Below, one piece after another: positions 37,316 to 47,659 of a DNA stretch of 64,000 bases. How positions within the stretch are numbered: the first letter of the stretch is position 1; each line of letters starts with the position of its first letter. The stretch comes from Rickettsiella endosymbiont of Dermanyssus gallinae. Its GTDB lineage: Bacteria; Pseudomonadota; Gammaproteobacteria; Diplorickettsiales; Diplorickettsiaceae. A program made the position numbers and the translations under genes. The stretch covers positions 744,001 through 808,000 of the forward strand of contig NZ_CP079094.1 of the NCBI RefSeq assembly GCF_019285595.1, given 5' to 3'. Below the pieces are notes generated by a model. It was not told where the DNA came from, made no database searches, and saw only the letters and a list, made by a program, of their open reading frames with translations.

Positions 37316-38389
37316 ATGCATTTATTTTCTGCCTGTATCGCATTTTTCGTCACGTTACTTTGCGTTTTTTTACTTAAGCCTTTATCCTTACGTCTTGGTT
37401 TGGTTGATGTACCAAATGATCGAAAGCATCATCAAAATCATACCCCCTTAATAGGCGGTTTAGCGATGTTTATGGGCTTTTTGGCAGCGCTATTAACCTT
37501 GCCGATTTCTTTACAGCATTATCGTAGCTTTATTGCTGGATCCGCCGTGTTGGTTTTCGTTGGACTACTGGATGATTTTCATGAGCTTTCACCGAAAAGT
37601 CGATTTTTAGCACAAATTTTTGCATTATTATTAATGTACTTTTGGGGTGCCGTAAAGTTAACGCATTTGGGTGATTTAATTTTTTATAAGCCCATAGGTT
37701 TAAGCATTTATAGTCTTCCAGTGACGCTCATAGCAGGTTTGGGTATTATCAATGCGGTTAATATGACCGATGGTGTGGATGGTTTGGCAGGGACCTTAGT
37801 ACTAACAGAATTAATACTACTAATAGTTTGCACCGTGATAACGGGACAATTTTTATCGCTGGCTATTTTATTATTAATTGCGGCAACGGTTTTAGCTTTT
37901 CTAGTGTTTAATTTTCGATTACCCGCGCGTGTACATGCGCAAGTTTTTATGGGTGATGCAGGGAGTATGTTTTTAGGCTTTGCGTTAGTTTGGTTTTTAA
38001 TTGAACTGTCGCAGTCAGGAACACAAACCGTCACGCCAGTGACGATGTTATGGATTATGGGCTTGCCTTTATTTGATACAACGGCCGTCATGCTTTATAG
38101 AGCGAGCAAAAAGCGATCAATTTTTTCTTCGGATAGACAACATTTGCACCATTTGTTAGTCGAGTTAAATATGACACCTGCACAAATAAGTATCACCTTA
38201 GGGGCTAGCAATTTAGTGTTAGGTATGTTTGGTTTATTAGCTTGTCATTACCAATTGGCGGAAGGGATAGCGTTTAGTGGATTTATCATTCTTTTTGTGC
38301 TGTATTTTATAAGTCTACTTTATTTACGATATAAGCTTTCGCAAAAGAAAAATAGTTTAGTTTTTGCACGTTTACTGGGTGAAAATTAA
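37316..38389 (+). CDS. wecA: Undecaprenyl-phosphate sugar-1-phosphate transferase (WecA/MraY family)
   Basis: 357 residues, about eleven transmembrane helices. Family motifs: NDRKHHQNHTPLIGG, GLLDDFHELSPKSRF with the DDxx metal motif, NAVNMTDGVDGLAG, MGDAGSMFLGF and the SDRQHLHHLL cytoplasmic loop typical of WecA rather than MraY. It transfers a sugar-1-phosphate, usually GlcNAc-1-P, to undecaprenyl phosphate to start O-antigen synthesis. Last gene of this polysaccharide block, 12 bp after the transaldolase. Confidence 0.9.
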   Translation: MHLFSACIAFFVTLLCVFLLKPLSLRLGLVDVPNDRKHHQNHTPLIGGLAMFMGFLAALLTLPISLQHYRSFIAGSAVLVFVGLLDDFHELSPKSRFLAQIFALLLMYFWGAVKLTHLGDLIFYKPIGLSIYSLPVTLIAGLGIINAVNMTDGVDGLAGTLVLTELILLIVCTVITGQFLSLAILLLIAATVLAFLVFNFRLPARVHAQVFMGDAGSMFLGFALVWFLIELSQSGTQTVTPVTMLWIMGLPLFDTTAVMLYRASKKRSIFSSDRQHLHHLLVELNMTPAQISITLGASNLVLGMFGLLACHYQLAEGIAFSGFIILFVLYFISLLYLRYKLSQKKNSLVFARLLGEN

Positions 38390-38521
38390 AAAATACTTGC
38401 ATTCTTTAGCAATTATGTATAAAAACTAAGTTGTTACTAGATGTTGCAGCGTGCGTTTGTAGCACGATGGATTTTAGTAACAGAAAAATTTTTCTTAATC
38501 CATTTTTATTACAGGGGATAG

Positions 38522-38776
38522 ATGATCATGATCATGAAAAAGACTGGTCTCGTTATTGCTGCCGCTGCTGCTGCTATGATACTTTCTGGTTGTGCTACAG
38601 GCGCGCGTAACATACCTGAAAATTCGCCAATTTGTGAAACACCTTGTGCAGCACCCTGCAACACTTGTAAATGTACAAGTAGCTGTAAATCCGCATGCCC
38701 AACCAAAAAACACAAAAAACATAAAAAACACCGTCGATGCAGTGCAGAAAATACACAAACACAAATGAGCGCATAA
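38522..38776 (+). CDS. Cys-rich lipoprotein, candidate MNIO (bufferin-type) RiPP precursor
   Basis: 84 residues. Signal peptide (KKTGLVIAAAAAAMILSGC) with a lipobox at Cys24. The mature part has seven cysteines spaced C-x3-C-x3-C-x2-C-x-C-x3-C-x3-C (residues 38-59), a Lys/His tail (KKHKKHKKHRR) and a last Cys73. In-frame ATGs at 38522, 38528 and 38534 are possible; AGGGG at 38513 fits the first two. DUF692 and DUF2063 genes follow, the pair that modifies bufferin-type peptides, but this is not the DUF2282 precursor family. A weak promoter-like TTGCAT/TATAAA is at 38397-38423 with a short spacer. Metallothionein-like lipoprotein without modification is the alternative. Confidence 0.7.
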   Translation: MIMIMKKTGLVIAAAAAAMILSGCATGARNIPENSPICETPCAAPCNTCKCTSSCKSACPTKKHKKHKKHRRCSAENTQTQMSA

Positions 38777-38789
38777 AAATTAATTTATA

Positions 38790-38817
38790 GTTTATTAATG
38801 GCTTTCCATTAGTAAAC
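38790..38817 (+). other. Stem-loop after the Cys-rich lipoprotein gene
   Basis: GTTTATTAATGG and CCATTAGTAAAC pair with one mismatch around a CTTT loop, 13 bp after the stop. It precedes the strong terminator and may protect the 3' end of the short mRNA. Confidence 0.55.
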
Positions 38818-38831
38818 AGTGTGTGTAGAAT

Positions 38832-38862
38832 AAAGCCGCGTATAAACTACGCGGCTTTTTTT
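38832..38862 (+). terminator. Strong Rho-independent terminator between precursor and DUF692 gene
   Basis: AAAGCCGCGTA (38832-38842), loop TAAAC, TACGCGGCTTT (38848-38858) and a run of seven T. An 11-bp GC-rich stem with U tract is the clearest intrinsic terminator in the window. It lies 48 bp before the DUF692 start, so the enzyme gene needs readthrough or its own promoter. Confidence 0.9.
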
Positions 38863-38910
38863 ATGCCATTCGATGGGAATAAAAAATTTTTAGTAGGTTA
38901 AATTTTTAAG

Positions 38911-39736
38911 ATGGATGAAGTTTTTCTTGGCTTCGGTCTTGGTCTACGCGCACCCCATTATCCAGCTATTCTAGAAAGCCGTCCTAAAGTGGATTGGTTT
39001 GAAGCGATTACCGAAGATTATTTAGTGCCGGGTGGCCGACCTCTTTACTACCTTAATCGTATACGTGAGCACTATCCATTAGTGATGCATGGCGTGTCGT
39101 TGTCTATAGGCAGTGGCGATGGCATTAATTTTGAGTATTTAAAAAAAGTAAAGGCATTAGCGGCTTCAATACAACCGGCATGGATATCCGATCATTTGTG
39201 TTGGACAGGCATTCACGGGTTCAATATGCATGATCTTTTACCGCTTCCCTATACTGAAGAAAGTTTAAATCATGTGGTGAGTAAAATTAAAAAAGTACAG
39301 GACTTTTTGGGAAGACAAATATTATTAGAAAATGTATCGAGTTATATTGAATATCAAGCATCCATGATGAAAGAGTGGGATTTTTTAGCGGCTATTGCAG
39401 AACAAGCGGATTGTTTTATTTTATTGGATATCAATAATATTTATGTTAGTTCAGTTAATCATCAATTTGATCCCTTAGATTATTTAAATGCGATTCCACC
39501 GCATCGTGTGCGCCAATTTCATTTGGCGGGCCATAAAAATCTCGGAAGCTATATAATCGATACGCACGATGCACCTATTATTGATTCTGTTTGGTCACTG
39601 TATGCGGCGGCTTTGCGTCGATTTGGTAAGGTTTCTACGATGATAGAACGTGATGATAATATTCCCGTACTATCAGAATTATTAACCGAGTTACAGCAGG
39701 CAAAACAAATCGCAGAAACTGTATGGAAAGAAGAAG

Positions 39737-39753
<17 letters not shown>
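38911..39753 (+). CDS. DUF692 multinuclear non-haem iron oxidase (MNIO, BufB/MbnB-like)
   Basis: 280 residues. Conserved blocks of the family: GFGLGLRAPHY, WFEAITEDYL, MHGVSLSIGS, ISDHLCW, LLPLPYTEE, ILLENVSSY, LLDINNIYVSSVNH, HLAGH, DTHDAPI and MIERDDNIP; the His, Glu and Asp residues in these bind the iron cluster. MNIO enzymes modify cysteines of peptides (for example to oxazolone/thioamide or 5-thiooxazole groups) and need a partner protein. The next gene, DUF2063, is that partner. Nearest candidate substrate is the Cys-rich lipoprotein upstream. The DUF2063 frame overlaps the end by 17 bp. Confidence 0.93.
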
Positions 39754-42174
<2,421 letters not shown>

Positions 42175-42183
42175 TAGAAACCC

Positions 42184-42223
42184 ATCATAGCGAGGTCGGA
42201 ACTTTGTTTCGACCGTGGCTATT
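42184..42223. repeat. Degenerate half of the second palindromic repeat, after pyrG
   Basis: TCATAGCGAGGTCGGAAC and CCGTGGCTAT match the reverse complement of the right half of the 16119-16217 element (TCATGGCGAGGCCGGAAC, then CCGTGGCCAT) with a diverged middle. The two blocks are partly complementary, so it may act as the terminator between pyrG and the convergent methyltransferase. Confidence 0.65.
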
Positions 42224-42225
42224 TA

Positions 42226-43107
42226 TTATTTAATACAGCTGACTAAGCAGCGAATCCCAAAGGGATATGATATGAAGCGACCTAATGCCAACTCCAATGC
42301 CGTCATCTTGGAAAGGATTTTACTGTTGCCGGTTTGACGAATACTTTTTTCTACTAATTGGCGTTTTACTGCCTCAGGTTGAGCAAGAAAGCGTTTGTTT
42401 TTTTGTTTGACTAACCAAAAAGCAGGATAGATAAAAAAACCTAAGTGCGATTGTTTGAGTAAGGTAAAGTATTTTTGTTTTAATAATCGGCATAGTGGAG
42501 TCAGTTTATACCGTCGAAAATGCATATACATTTCGTCGTGTATATCATATAAATGTGGGCCTGCCGGTACTTCAATAATAAAGACACCGCCTGGTTTTAA
42601 AATTCTATAGATTTGATCTAATGCGCTTTGATCGTCTTCTATGTGTTCTAAGACATTGAGACAGACAATGGCATCGATACTGTTATCGGGCAATGGGCAT
42701 TGTAATAAATCAAAGCGAAGTAACGGTATGGGTAATTGTCCCGCTAGTTTTAAAAGCGGATCATAAACAACATCAGAACCAATCACGGTTGCTTTGGGGA
42801 ACGTGGCATAAATTTCTTTTAACATAAACCCCGTTGCGCAACCTATTTCTAAAATAGTAGGTTTAGGGTGTTTCAATGTCGCTTTAAGTTGATGTAGTGT
42901 ATGCATTCTAGAGGCTTTATGCATGAAATAATCAGCGTCGGTGACTTCTTCAAACGCATAGTTTGTTAGATTATCATTCCAACCTTTATTATTTGTACTA
43001 TAGTGCAATACATTTGTTTGTTCATTTCCAATCAGGAATTTTGTACCGGTCCATAAAGGGCAGGGTCCATTTTCTAGGGTGGGTGGTAACGCAAAGGGCA
43101 AATCCAT
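42226..43107 (-). CDS. SAM-dependent methyltransferase
   Basis: 293 residues. Motif I ILEIGCATGFMLKEIY, motif II region VIGSDVVYDPLLKLA, IDAIVCLNVLEHIEDDQSALDQIYRILKPGGVFIIEVPAG. The pattern is methyltransferase domain 11 with an unassigned N-terminal 90 residues and a basic, hydrophobic C-terminus that may contact the membrane. Divergent from the Wzm gene; likely acts on the polysaccharide, perhaps chain capping or sugar methylation (inference). Confidence 0.82.
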   Translation of the reverse strand: MDLPFALPPTLENGPCPLWTGTKFLIGNEQTNVLHYSTNNKGWNDNLTNYAFEEVTDADYFMHKASRMHTLHQLKATLKHPKPTILEIGCATGFMLKEIYATFPKATVIGSDVVYDPLLKLAGQLPIPLLRFDLLQCPLPDNSIDAIVCLNVLEHIEDDQSALDQIYRILKPGGVFIIEVPAGPHLYDIHDEMYMHFRRYKLTPLCRLLKQKYFTLLKQSHLGFFIYPAFWLVKQKNKRFLAQPEAVKRQLVEKSIRQTGNSKILSKMTALELALGRFISYPFGIRCLVSCIK

Positions 43108-43191
43108 TTTAAGTTTTCCTCACGAAGAAACAGGCTTATTATATCTGATTAGCTATCACGAGGCGAATTAACGCCATTCGGGATGAGTAGG

Positions 43192-43220
43192 TTGACCGTT
43201 ATATAAAGCTCGTATATTGT
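43192..43220 (+). promoter_or_regulatory. Candidate promoter for wzm-wzt
   Basis: TTGACC at 43192-43197 is followed 17 bp later by TATTGT (43215-43220), or 15 bp later by TATATT, upstream of the ABC transporter start at 43266. The -35 is near consensus, the -10 weak. Confidence 0.35.
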
Positions 43221-43265
43221 GCGGAGTTAAAAAGTTTTATAAAGATAATCACGCAATGGAATATC

Positions 43266-44075
43266 ATGGTTAGTCGTTCTCCACATTCAATTTACTATCT
43301 TGCTTTAGCCGATATTTACGATGGACTTAAACAATGGCGTATTTGGCTTTTACTGGCGTGGCAAGATATTCAACTGCGTTATCGCCGTTCTACGTTAGGA
43401 CCTTTTTGGATTACATTGAGTATGGCGGTGACGATCTATACGATGGGTCTGCTGTATGGAAGATTGTTTAAGATGGGTTTATCTCTATATTATCCCTTTC
43501 TTGCCGTGGGCATTTTAGGTTGGAGTCTTATCTCTGCTTTGCTAACCGAAGGCGCAAGCATTTTTGTTGAGTCGGAACAATTTATCAAGCAAGTGAAACA
43601 ACCTTACTCCGTGTTTGTTTTTCGTACGGTTACTAAATGTTTTATGATTTTTTTTCATCATATTATTGTTCTTATTCCAATCATTTTATTTTTTAAGGTT
43701 AAAATTAATTTTTATTCTTTATTTATTTTCATAAGTTTAGCGATTCTTTGGTTAAATGGAATTTGTTATGGCGTCATATTGGCTATTTTGGGAACGCGGT
43801 TTAGAGATATTGTGCAGTTAATTGTTAGTTTGGTACAAGTTGCATTTTTTTTAACGCCTATTATATGGTCACCGACTATACTGCCTGAGCGTTATCAGTA
43901 TATTGTTAAATATAATCCTTTTGCTCAGTTTATGGAGTTAATTAGGAACCCTTTCCTAGGAAGTCTCCCTTCATCCTATACACTTTACACCACGCTATTT
44001 ATCACTTTAATCGGTTTAGTGCTTGGTTTTATGATATTTTCTCGTTATCGCGCCAGAATTACTTATTGGTTATAA
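43266..44075 (+). CDS. wzm: Polysaccharide ABC transporter permease (Wzm)
   Basis: 269 residues, six predicted transmembrane helices, ABC-2 family. The N-terminal amphipathic stretch DGLKQWRIWLLLAWQDIQLRYRRSTLGPFWITLSM is a hallmark of Wzm/KpsM/TagG proteins, as are NGICYGVILAILGTRFRDI and FFLTPIIWSPTILPERYQYIVKYNPFAQFMELIRNP. With Wzt it exports completed undecaprenyl-linked polysaccharide. Overlaps upstream codons of the Wzt frame. Confidence 0.92.
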   Translation: MVSRSPHSIYYLALADIYDGLKQWRIWLLLAWQDIQLRYRRSTLGPFWITLSMAVTIYTMGLLYGRLFKMGLSLYYPFLAVGILGWSLISALLTEGASIFVESEQFIKQVKQPYSVFVFRTVTKCFMIFFHHIIVLIPIILFFKVKINFYSLFIFISLAILWLNGICYGVILAILGTRFRDIVQLIVSLVQVAFFLTPIIWSPTILPERYQYIVKYNPFAQFMELIRNPFLGSLPSSYTLYTTLFITLIGLVLGFMIFSRYRARITYWL

Positions 44076-44086
44076 AAAGGGTTGCT

Positions 44087-44833
44087 ATGGCTACTATACG
44101 ACTCGATTCAGTTTCAGTTGATTTTCCTATTTATAATTTCAATGCTCGTTCCTTAAAGAAGCAGTTTTTGCGTCTAACGACGGGTGGGGCTTTAAATAAT
44201 AATGACAATATGGTTGTGGTTAAAGCCTTAGACAAGGTTAGTTTAAAGTTTGAACACGGTGATCGTGTGGGTCTTATTGGTCATAATGGCGCAGGAAAAA
44301 GTACTTTATTGCGTGTATTAGCTAAGATTTATGAGCCTATACAGGGGCAGATTCATTATGAAGGCAATGTTTCTCCTTTGCTGAATGTCATGTTAGGCAT
44401 TAATCAAGAATCAACCGGCTATGAAAATATTATGTTAAGGGGGTTATTATTAGGATTAACCCGAAAAGAGATCCGAGTTAAATTAGATCAAATCGCTGAT
44501 TTTACAGAATTAGGTGATTATCTATTTGCACCGGTTCGTACTTATTCTTCCGGGATGCAATTACGCTTAGCGTTTGCAGTCGCTACCTGTATAAAACCTG
44601 ATATTTTACTGATGGATGAACTAATAGAGGTAGGCGATGCCGCTTTTTTAAAACGGGCACAAGCGCGTTTAGGCGATTTTATTAGTCAATCAAGTATTTT
44701 AGTATTAGCTTCTCATTCTAATGAGACCATTAAAAGACTATGTAATAAAGTAGTTTTATTGGAAAAAGGATGCGTTCAGTATTTTGGGCCCGTGGAAGAA
44801 GGATTTGAAAAATACGCTCAATTAATCAATTAG
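44087..44833 (+). CDS. wzt: Polysaccharide ABC transporter ATPase (Wzt)
   Basis: 248 residues from ATG 44087 with AAAGGG upstream; an ATG at 44066 inside wzm would add seven. Walker A GLIGHNGAGKSTLLRVL, signature YSSGMQLRLAFAVA, Walker B ILLMDELIEVGD, and H-loop LASHSNET. The C-terminal carbohydrate-binding domain found in long Wzt proteins is absent, so export should not need a chain-end tag recognised by Wzt. Works with Wzm. Confidence 0.93.
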   Translation: MATIRLDSVSVDFPIYNFNARSLKKQFLRLTTGGALNNNDNMVVVKALDKVSLKFEHGDRVGLIGHNGAGKSTLLRVLAKIYEPIQGQIHYEGNVSPLLNVMLGINQESTGYENIMLRGLLLGLTRKEIRVKLDQIADFTELGDYLFAPVRTYSSGMQLRLAFAVATCIKPDILLMDELIEVGDAAFLKRAQARLGDFISQSSILVLASHSNETIKRLCNKVVLLEKGCVQYFGPVEEGFEKYAQLIN

Positions 44834-44841
44834 CTTGTAAG

Positions 44842-44869
44842 GCCGAAAATTCAAGTGCGAAGTGTATTA
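44842..44869 (-). repeat. Dispersed repeat, copy F (end fragment only)
   Basis: GCCGAAAATTCAAGTGCGAAG followed by TGTATTA is the reverse of the left end of the A-D repeat. Only about 28 bp remain, just after the wzt stop. Confidence 0.7.
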
Positions 44870-44898
44870 AGTTAATTTAAATTAATGGATTTATTTGA

Positions 44899-46860
44899 AT
44901 GCGCTATAAAGGAAAAACGATTGTTTTTATTGAGTTGTTTTGGCTAGCGTTACTTCTGGTTTTTACGAGCTTGGTCTATTTAAATCAGGAGTTTATTGGA
45001 TTGTTTTTCAATTCAGACTCTCTGATGTTTCCCTCTGTGTTTAAAAATCTATTTTTACAACACGGCCATTATAAGGATTGGAGTTTATCACCAGCGCCAC
45101 ATTTTTTTCCTGATTTTTTGATCTTTTTTCCGGTATTTCTTGTTTTTAAAGATGTCTATTTTCAGTTTCTTGCTGTGTTATGTTTGCAATTAATTCTACT
45201 ATATCTGGCGGTTAAATATACATACTTGCAGCTTTTCACCAAAAATAAAGCAATTATTTATGCACTTTCGTCAGTCAGTATTTTTTATTTGTTCAGCTGT
45301 AGAAATATTTCCCCTTATGAACTCGCGATGATTCCCGCTGCACATATGGGAGAGTTCATTATGGGTCTTTTTTTTATTGGTATACAGTTGAATCTAATCA
45401 ATAATACGGACCCTTATAAAGGGAAAAGCTTGTTTTTTATTGGTATCTTGCTGAGTTTTCTATGCAGTTTGTCAGATTTGTTATTTTTAGTACAATTTTC
45501 CAGTGCCGCTTTTGTGGCTTATTTTTTCCTCTATGTAAATAAAGGTATTAAATTTAAATTTGCATTTTATTATGCCTGTATTCCATTTATAGCCGCCGTG
45601 ATAGCGGCGCTTTTAACAAAACATATTGTTCCTACGGATGTATTAAGTAGTTATCTGGATAATCCATCGCTTAATACTATCTCTTTATCTTCCCTGCATA
45701 AGCAATGGTTGCAGTTGATACAACTATTTAAAACGAATGTTAATGGATTTTTATGGGGTATATTGGTTGTATTTTATACAGGGACTTTTATATCGTTATT
45801 CAGGGTTATTTTTAATAAAAAGAATGGCGATGACTTGCACTCTAAAGAACAGTATTTAAGTTATTTTATAATTTTTAGTTCATTATTAGCGATTATATCT
45901 ATCTTTTTAGTCTCAAAAGAAAACTATGTGTTAGATAGGTATATGTTTTCTGTGTTTTTTTTGCCAGTGCTGCTGTTTTTTTATTTAAATTGTTTGTTCG
46001 TTAACATAAAGGCTATTTATAACGGCTTAGCATGGCTAGGCGCGGTGTTTTTCTTATTGCTTATTTTTAACATAAAGCTGTTGCTTAGCAAGCCGGGATT
46101 TAAAGTTAAATTAAGTTATTATCCAAGCTTTATTGCCTGTATTGATCAGGCCTTACGTGGCTATGGCCATAAGGGAATAGCGCAATATTGGGACGCTAAT
46201 CTTATTTCAATGCTGAGTAAAACTAGCCTAGACCTTGTGCCCGTTTCTTCAAATTTAGTCGCATTTCCTAATGCGATCAATTTGAAGAAATTTGTTCCTG
46301 CTTATAGTTTTGCTATTGTAAACACCAGCGTATTGCCTGCTTTGCGATTGGATGAAAAGTTTATCCAAGGCGTTAATGGACAGGCGAAAAAAGTAGTGGT
46401 TTGTGAAGACAGAAAAATATTGATTTATCCTCAAGACACCTTAAAAGTGCCTTTTTTTGAAAAAAAGCAGGATCAATTTACTTGGCAAGCTGCTTTTTTG
46501 CCCAGTCAATTTTTAAAGAGTGAAATTTCTGATAGTAGGCAAGCAACAGAAAAAGATGCCGTAGGCTATCTGACGTTTGGACCCTATATTACATTGCCGG
46601 CAGGACACTATTCTTTTGCTATTGTTTATTCCAGCGATGCATTGGTTAATAGGCAAGTAGGTACGTGGGATAGTGTTTTAGCTAAACGAGGCATGATATT
46701 TTCGAGCGGTCCACTGATGGGTACCGAAGGAAAATTAACAGAGCTGAAAGCTAGCTTACGGGTACCCCTGGATTTAGCAAATAATAATTTTGAAATACGC
46801 ACCTTGTTTTTAGGACATGCTAATTTACAAGTTAAGCGTATAACGCTTATAAAAGACTAA
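44899..46860 (+). CDS. Unrecognised polytopic membrane protein
   Basis: 653 residues. Starts with a helix (FIELFWLALLLVFTSLVYL), then a loop with NSDSLMFPSVFKNLFLQHGHYKDW and about ten more hydrophobic segments up to residue ~395, followed by a soluble C-terminal domain of about 250 residues that looks beta-rich (YLTFGPYITLPAGHYSFAIVYSS). An acidic residue in the first loop and this overall plan recall GT-C glycosyltransferases, but no family was recognised. Similar plan to the 26080-28287 protein. Its 3' end overlaps the convergent FkbM gene by 14 bp. Confidence 0.7.
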   Translation: MRYKGKTIVFIELFWLALLLVFTSLVYLNQEFIGLFFNSDSLMFPSVFKNLFLQHGHYKDWSLSPAPHFFPDFLIFFPVFLVFKDVYFQFLAVLCLQLILLYLAVKYTYLQLFTKNKAIIYALSSVSIFYLFSCRNISPYELAMIPAAHMGEFIMGLFFIGIQLNLINNTDPYKGKSLFFIGILLSFLCSLSDLLFLVQFSSAAFVAYFFLYVNKGIKFKFAFYYACIPFIAAVIAALLTKHIVPTDVLSSYLDNPSLNTISLSSLHKQWLQLIQLFKTNVNGFLWGILVVFYTGTFISLFRVIFNKKNGDDLHSKEQYLSYFIIFSSLLAIISIFLVSKENYVLDRYMFSVFFLPVLLFFYLNCLFVNIKAIYNGLAWLGAVFFLLLIFNIKLLLSKPGFKVKLSYYPSFIACIDQALRGYGHKGIAQYWDANLISMLSKTSLDLVPVSSNLVAFPNAINLKKFVPAYSFAIVNTSVLPALRLDEKFIQGVNGQAKKVVVCEDRKILIYPQDTLKVPFFEKKQDQFTWQAAFLPSQFLKSEISDSRQATEKDAVGYLTFGPYITLPAGHYSFAIVYSSDALVNRQVGTWDSVLAKRGMIFSSGPLMGTEGKLTELKASLRVPLDLANNNFEIRTLFLGHANLQVKRITLIKD

Positions 46861-47659
46861 GGTGATTTTTTAGTTGCGTTAACCGGTTTAATATTTCAGC
46901 GCGATCGAAACCAGCAATGAGGTTGCAATATTTCAGTTTGATCAAATGTTCGTGAGCAATATGGTGAAAATTGCGCGATTCTGAGAAATCTAGGTAAGAA
47001 TCCCCATCAATACAAAAGATATAGGGGAAAAAATCAAGCAGTCGTTCGTGAAATTCGGGCAGACTAATGCGGTGGAAAACATTGAGGCACCAATGGTTCA
47101 TTTCAAGGTAAACCATCGGTTTAAATTGTTTCAGAATATTCCGTGCTCCCGCCAGGGCAAAAAGCTCATAGCCTTCTAAGTCCATCTTTATAAAATCTAC
47201 ACGTTCTATTTCAGAAGAATCAAATATTTCATCTAAAGGTTTCATGGGAATAGTGATAGAAAAATGCTCGCTATCGGCTTGATAGCGTTCAGCGATGAAT
47301 GAGCCGGCTAAAAAGTCATCTTTACCTTGCATCATTACGCGACTATCGTTTTCACCAACCGCAAAATTAACTATTTTTACATTTTTCAGTGCCGCGTTTG
47401 TTATATTTTCTTCTAGAAATTGAAAAGCACGCGGTATAGGTTCAATGGCGACTACTTTTCCTGTATTGCAAATATTAGCTAATGCGATGGTAGTCAGGCC
47501 GATATTTGCTCCAACATCTAACACCTGAAAGTGTTGCTCGCAAAAACATTGAAAAAGATGCGTTGTTGCTGGTTCAAAGTGTTCTCCTCGCGTACCTAAA
47601 TAGTCTGTGTCACCTGTAATCAGGTAGTTTTTAGCGTCAATATAGATATTTCGTTTCAT
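46847..47659 (-). CDS. FkbM-family methyltransferase
   Basis: 270 residues. SAM motif LDVGANIGLTTIALAN, then VVAIEPIPRAFQFLEENI and the FkbM block VDFIKMDLEGYELFALAGA. FkbM enzymes usually O-methylate hydroxyls on polysaccharide or polyketide sugars. The start overlaps the stop of the triple glycosyltransferase by 4 bp (ATGA), so both are translated together; methylation of the chain made by that enzyme is likely. Confidence 0.88.
   Translation of the reverse strand: MKRNIYIDAKNYLITGDTDYLGTRGEHFEPATTHLFQCFCEQHFQVLDVGANIGLTTIALANICNTGKVVAIEPIPRAFQFLEENITNAALKNVKIVNFAVGENDSRVMMQGKDDFLAGSFIAERYQADSEHFSITIPMKPLDEIFDSSEIERVDFIKMDLEGYELFALAGARNILKQFKPMVYLEMNHWCLNVFHRISLPEFHERLLDFFPYIFCIDGDSYLDFSESRNFHHIAHEHLIKLKYCNLIAGFDRAEILNRLTQLKNHLSLL

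Noticed and set aside
38495-38764. Two Cys/Ser-rich frames antisense to the lipoprotein gene
   Set aside because: They are the complement of the Cys- and Lys-rich codons; the plus-strand frame has a signal peptide, lipobox and a ribosome site.
38522-38776. Canonical DUF2282 bufferin precursor
   Set aside because: It has none of the repeated EGKCG-type motifs of DUF2282 and carries a lipobox, so it is listed as a distinct candidate precursor.
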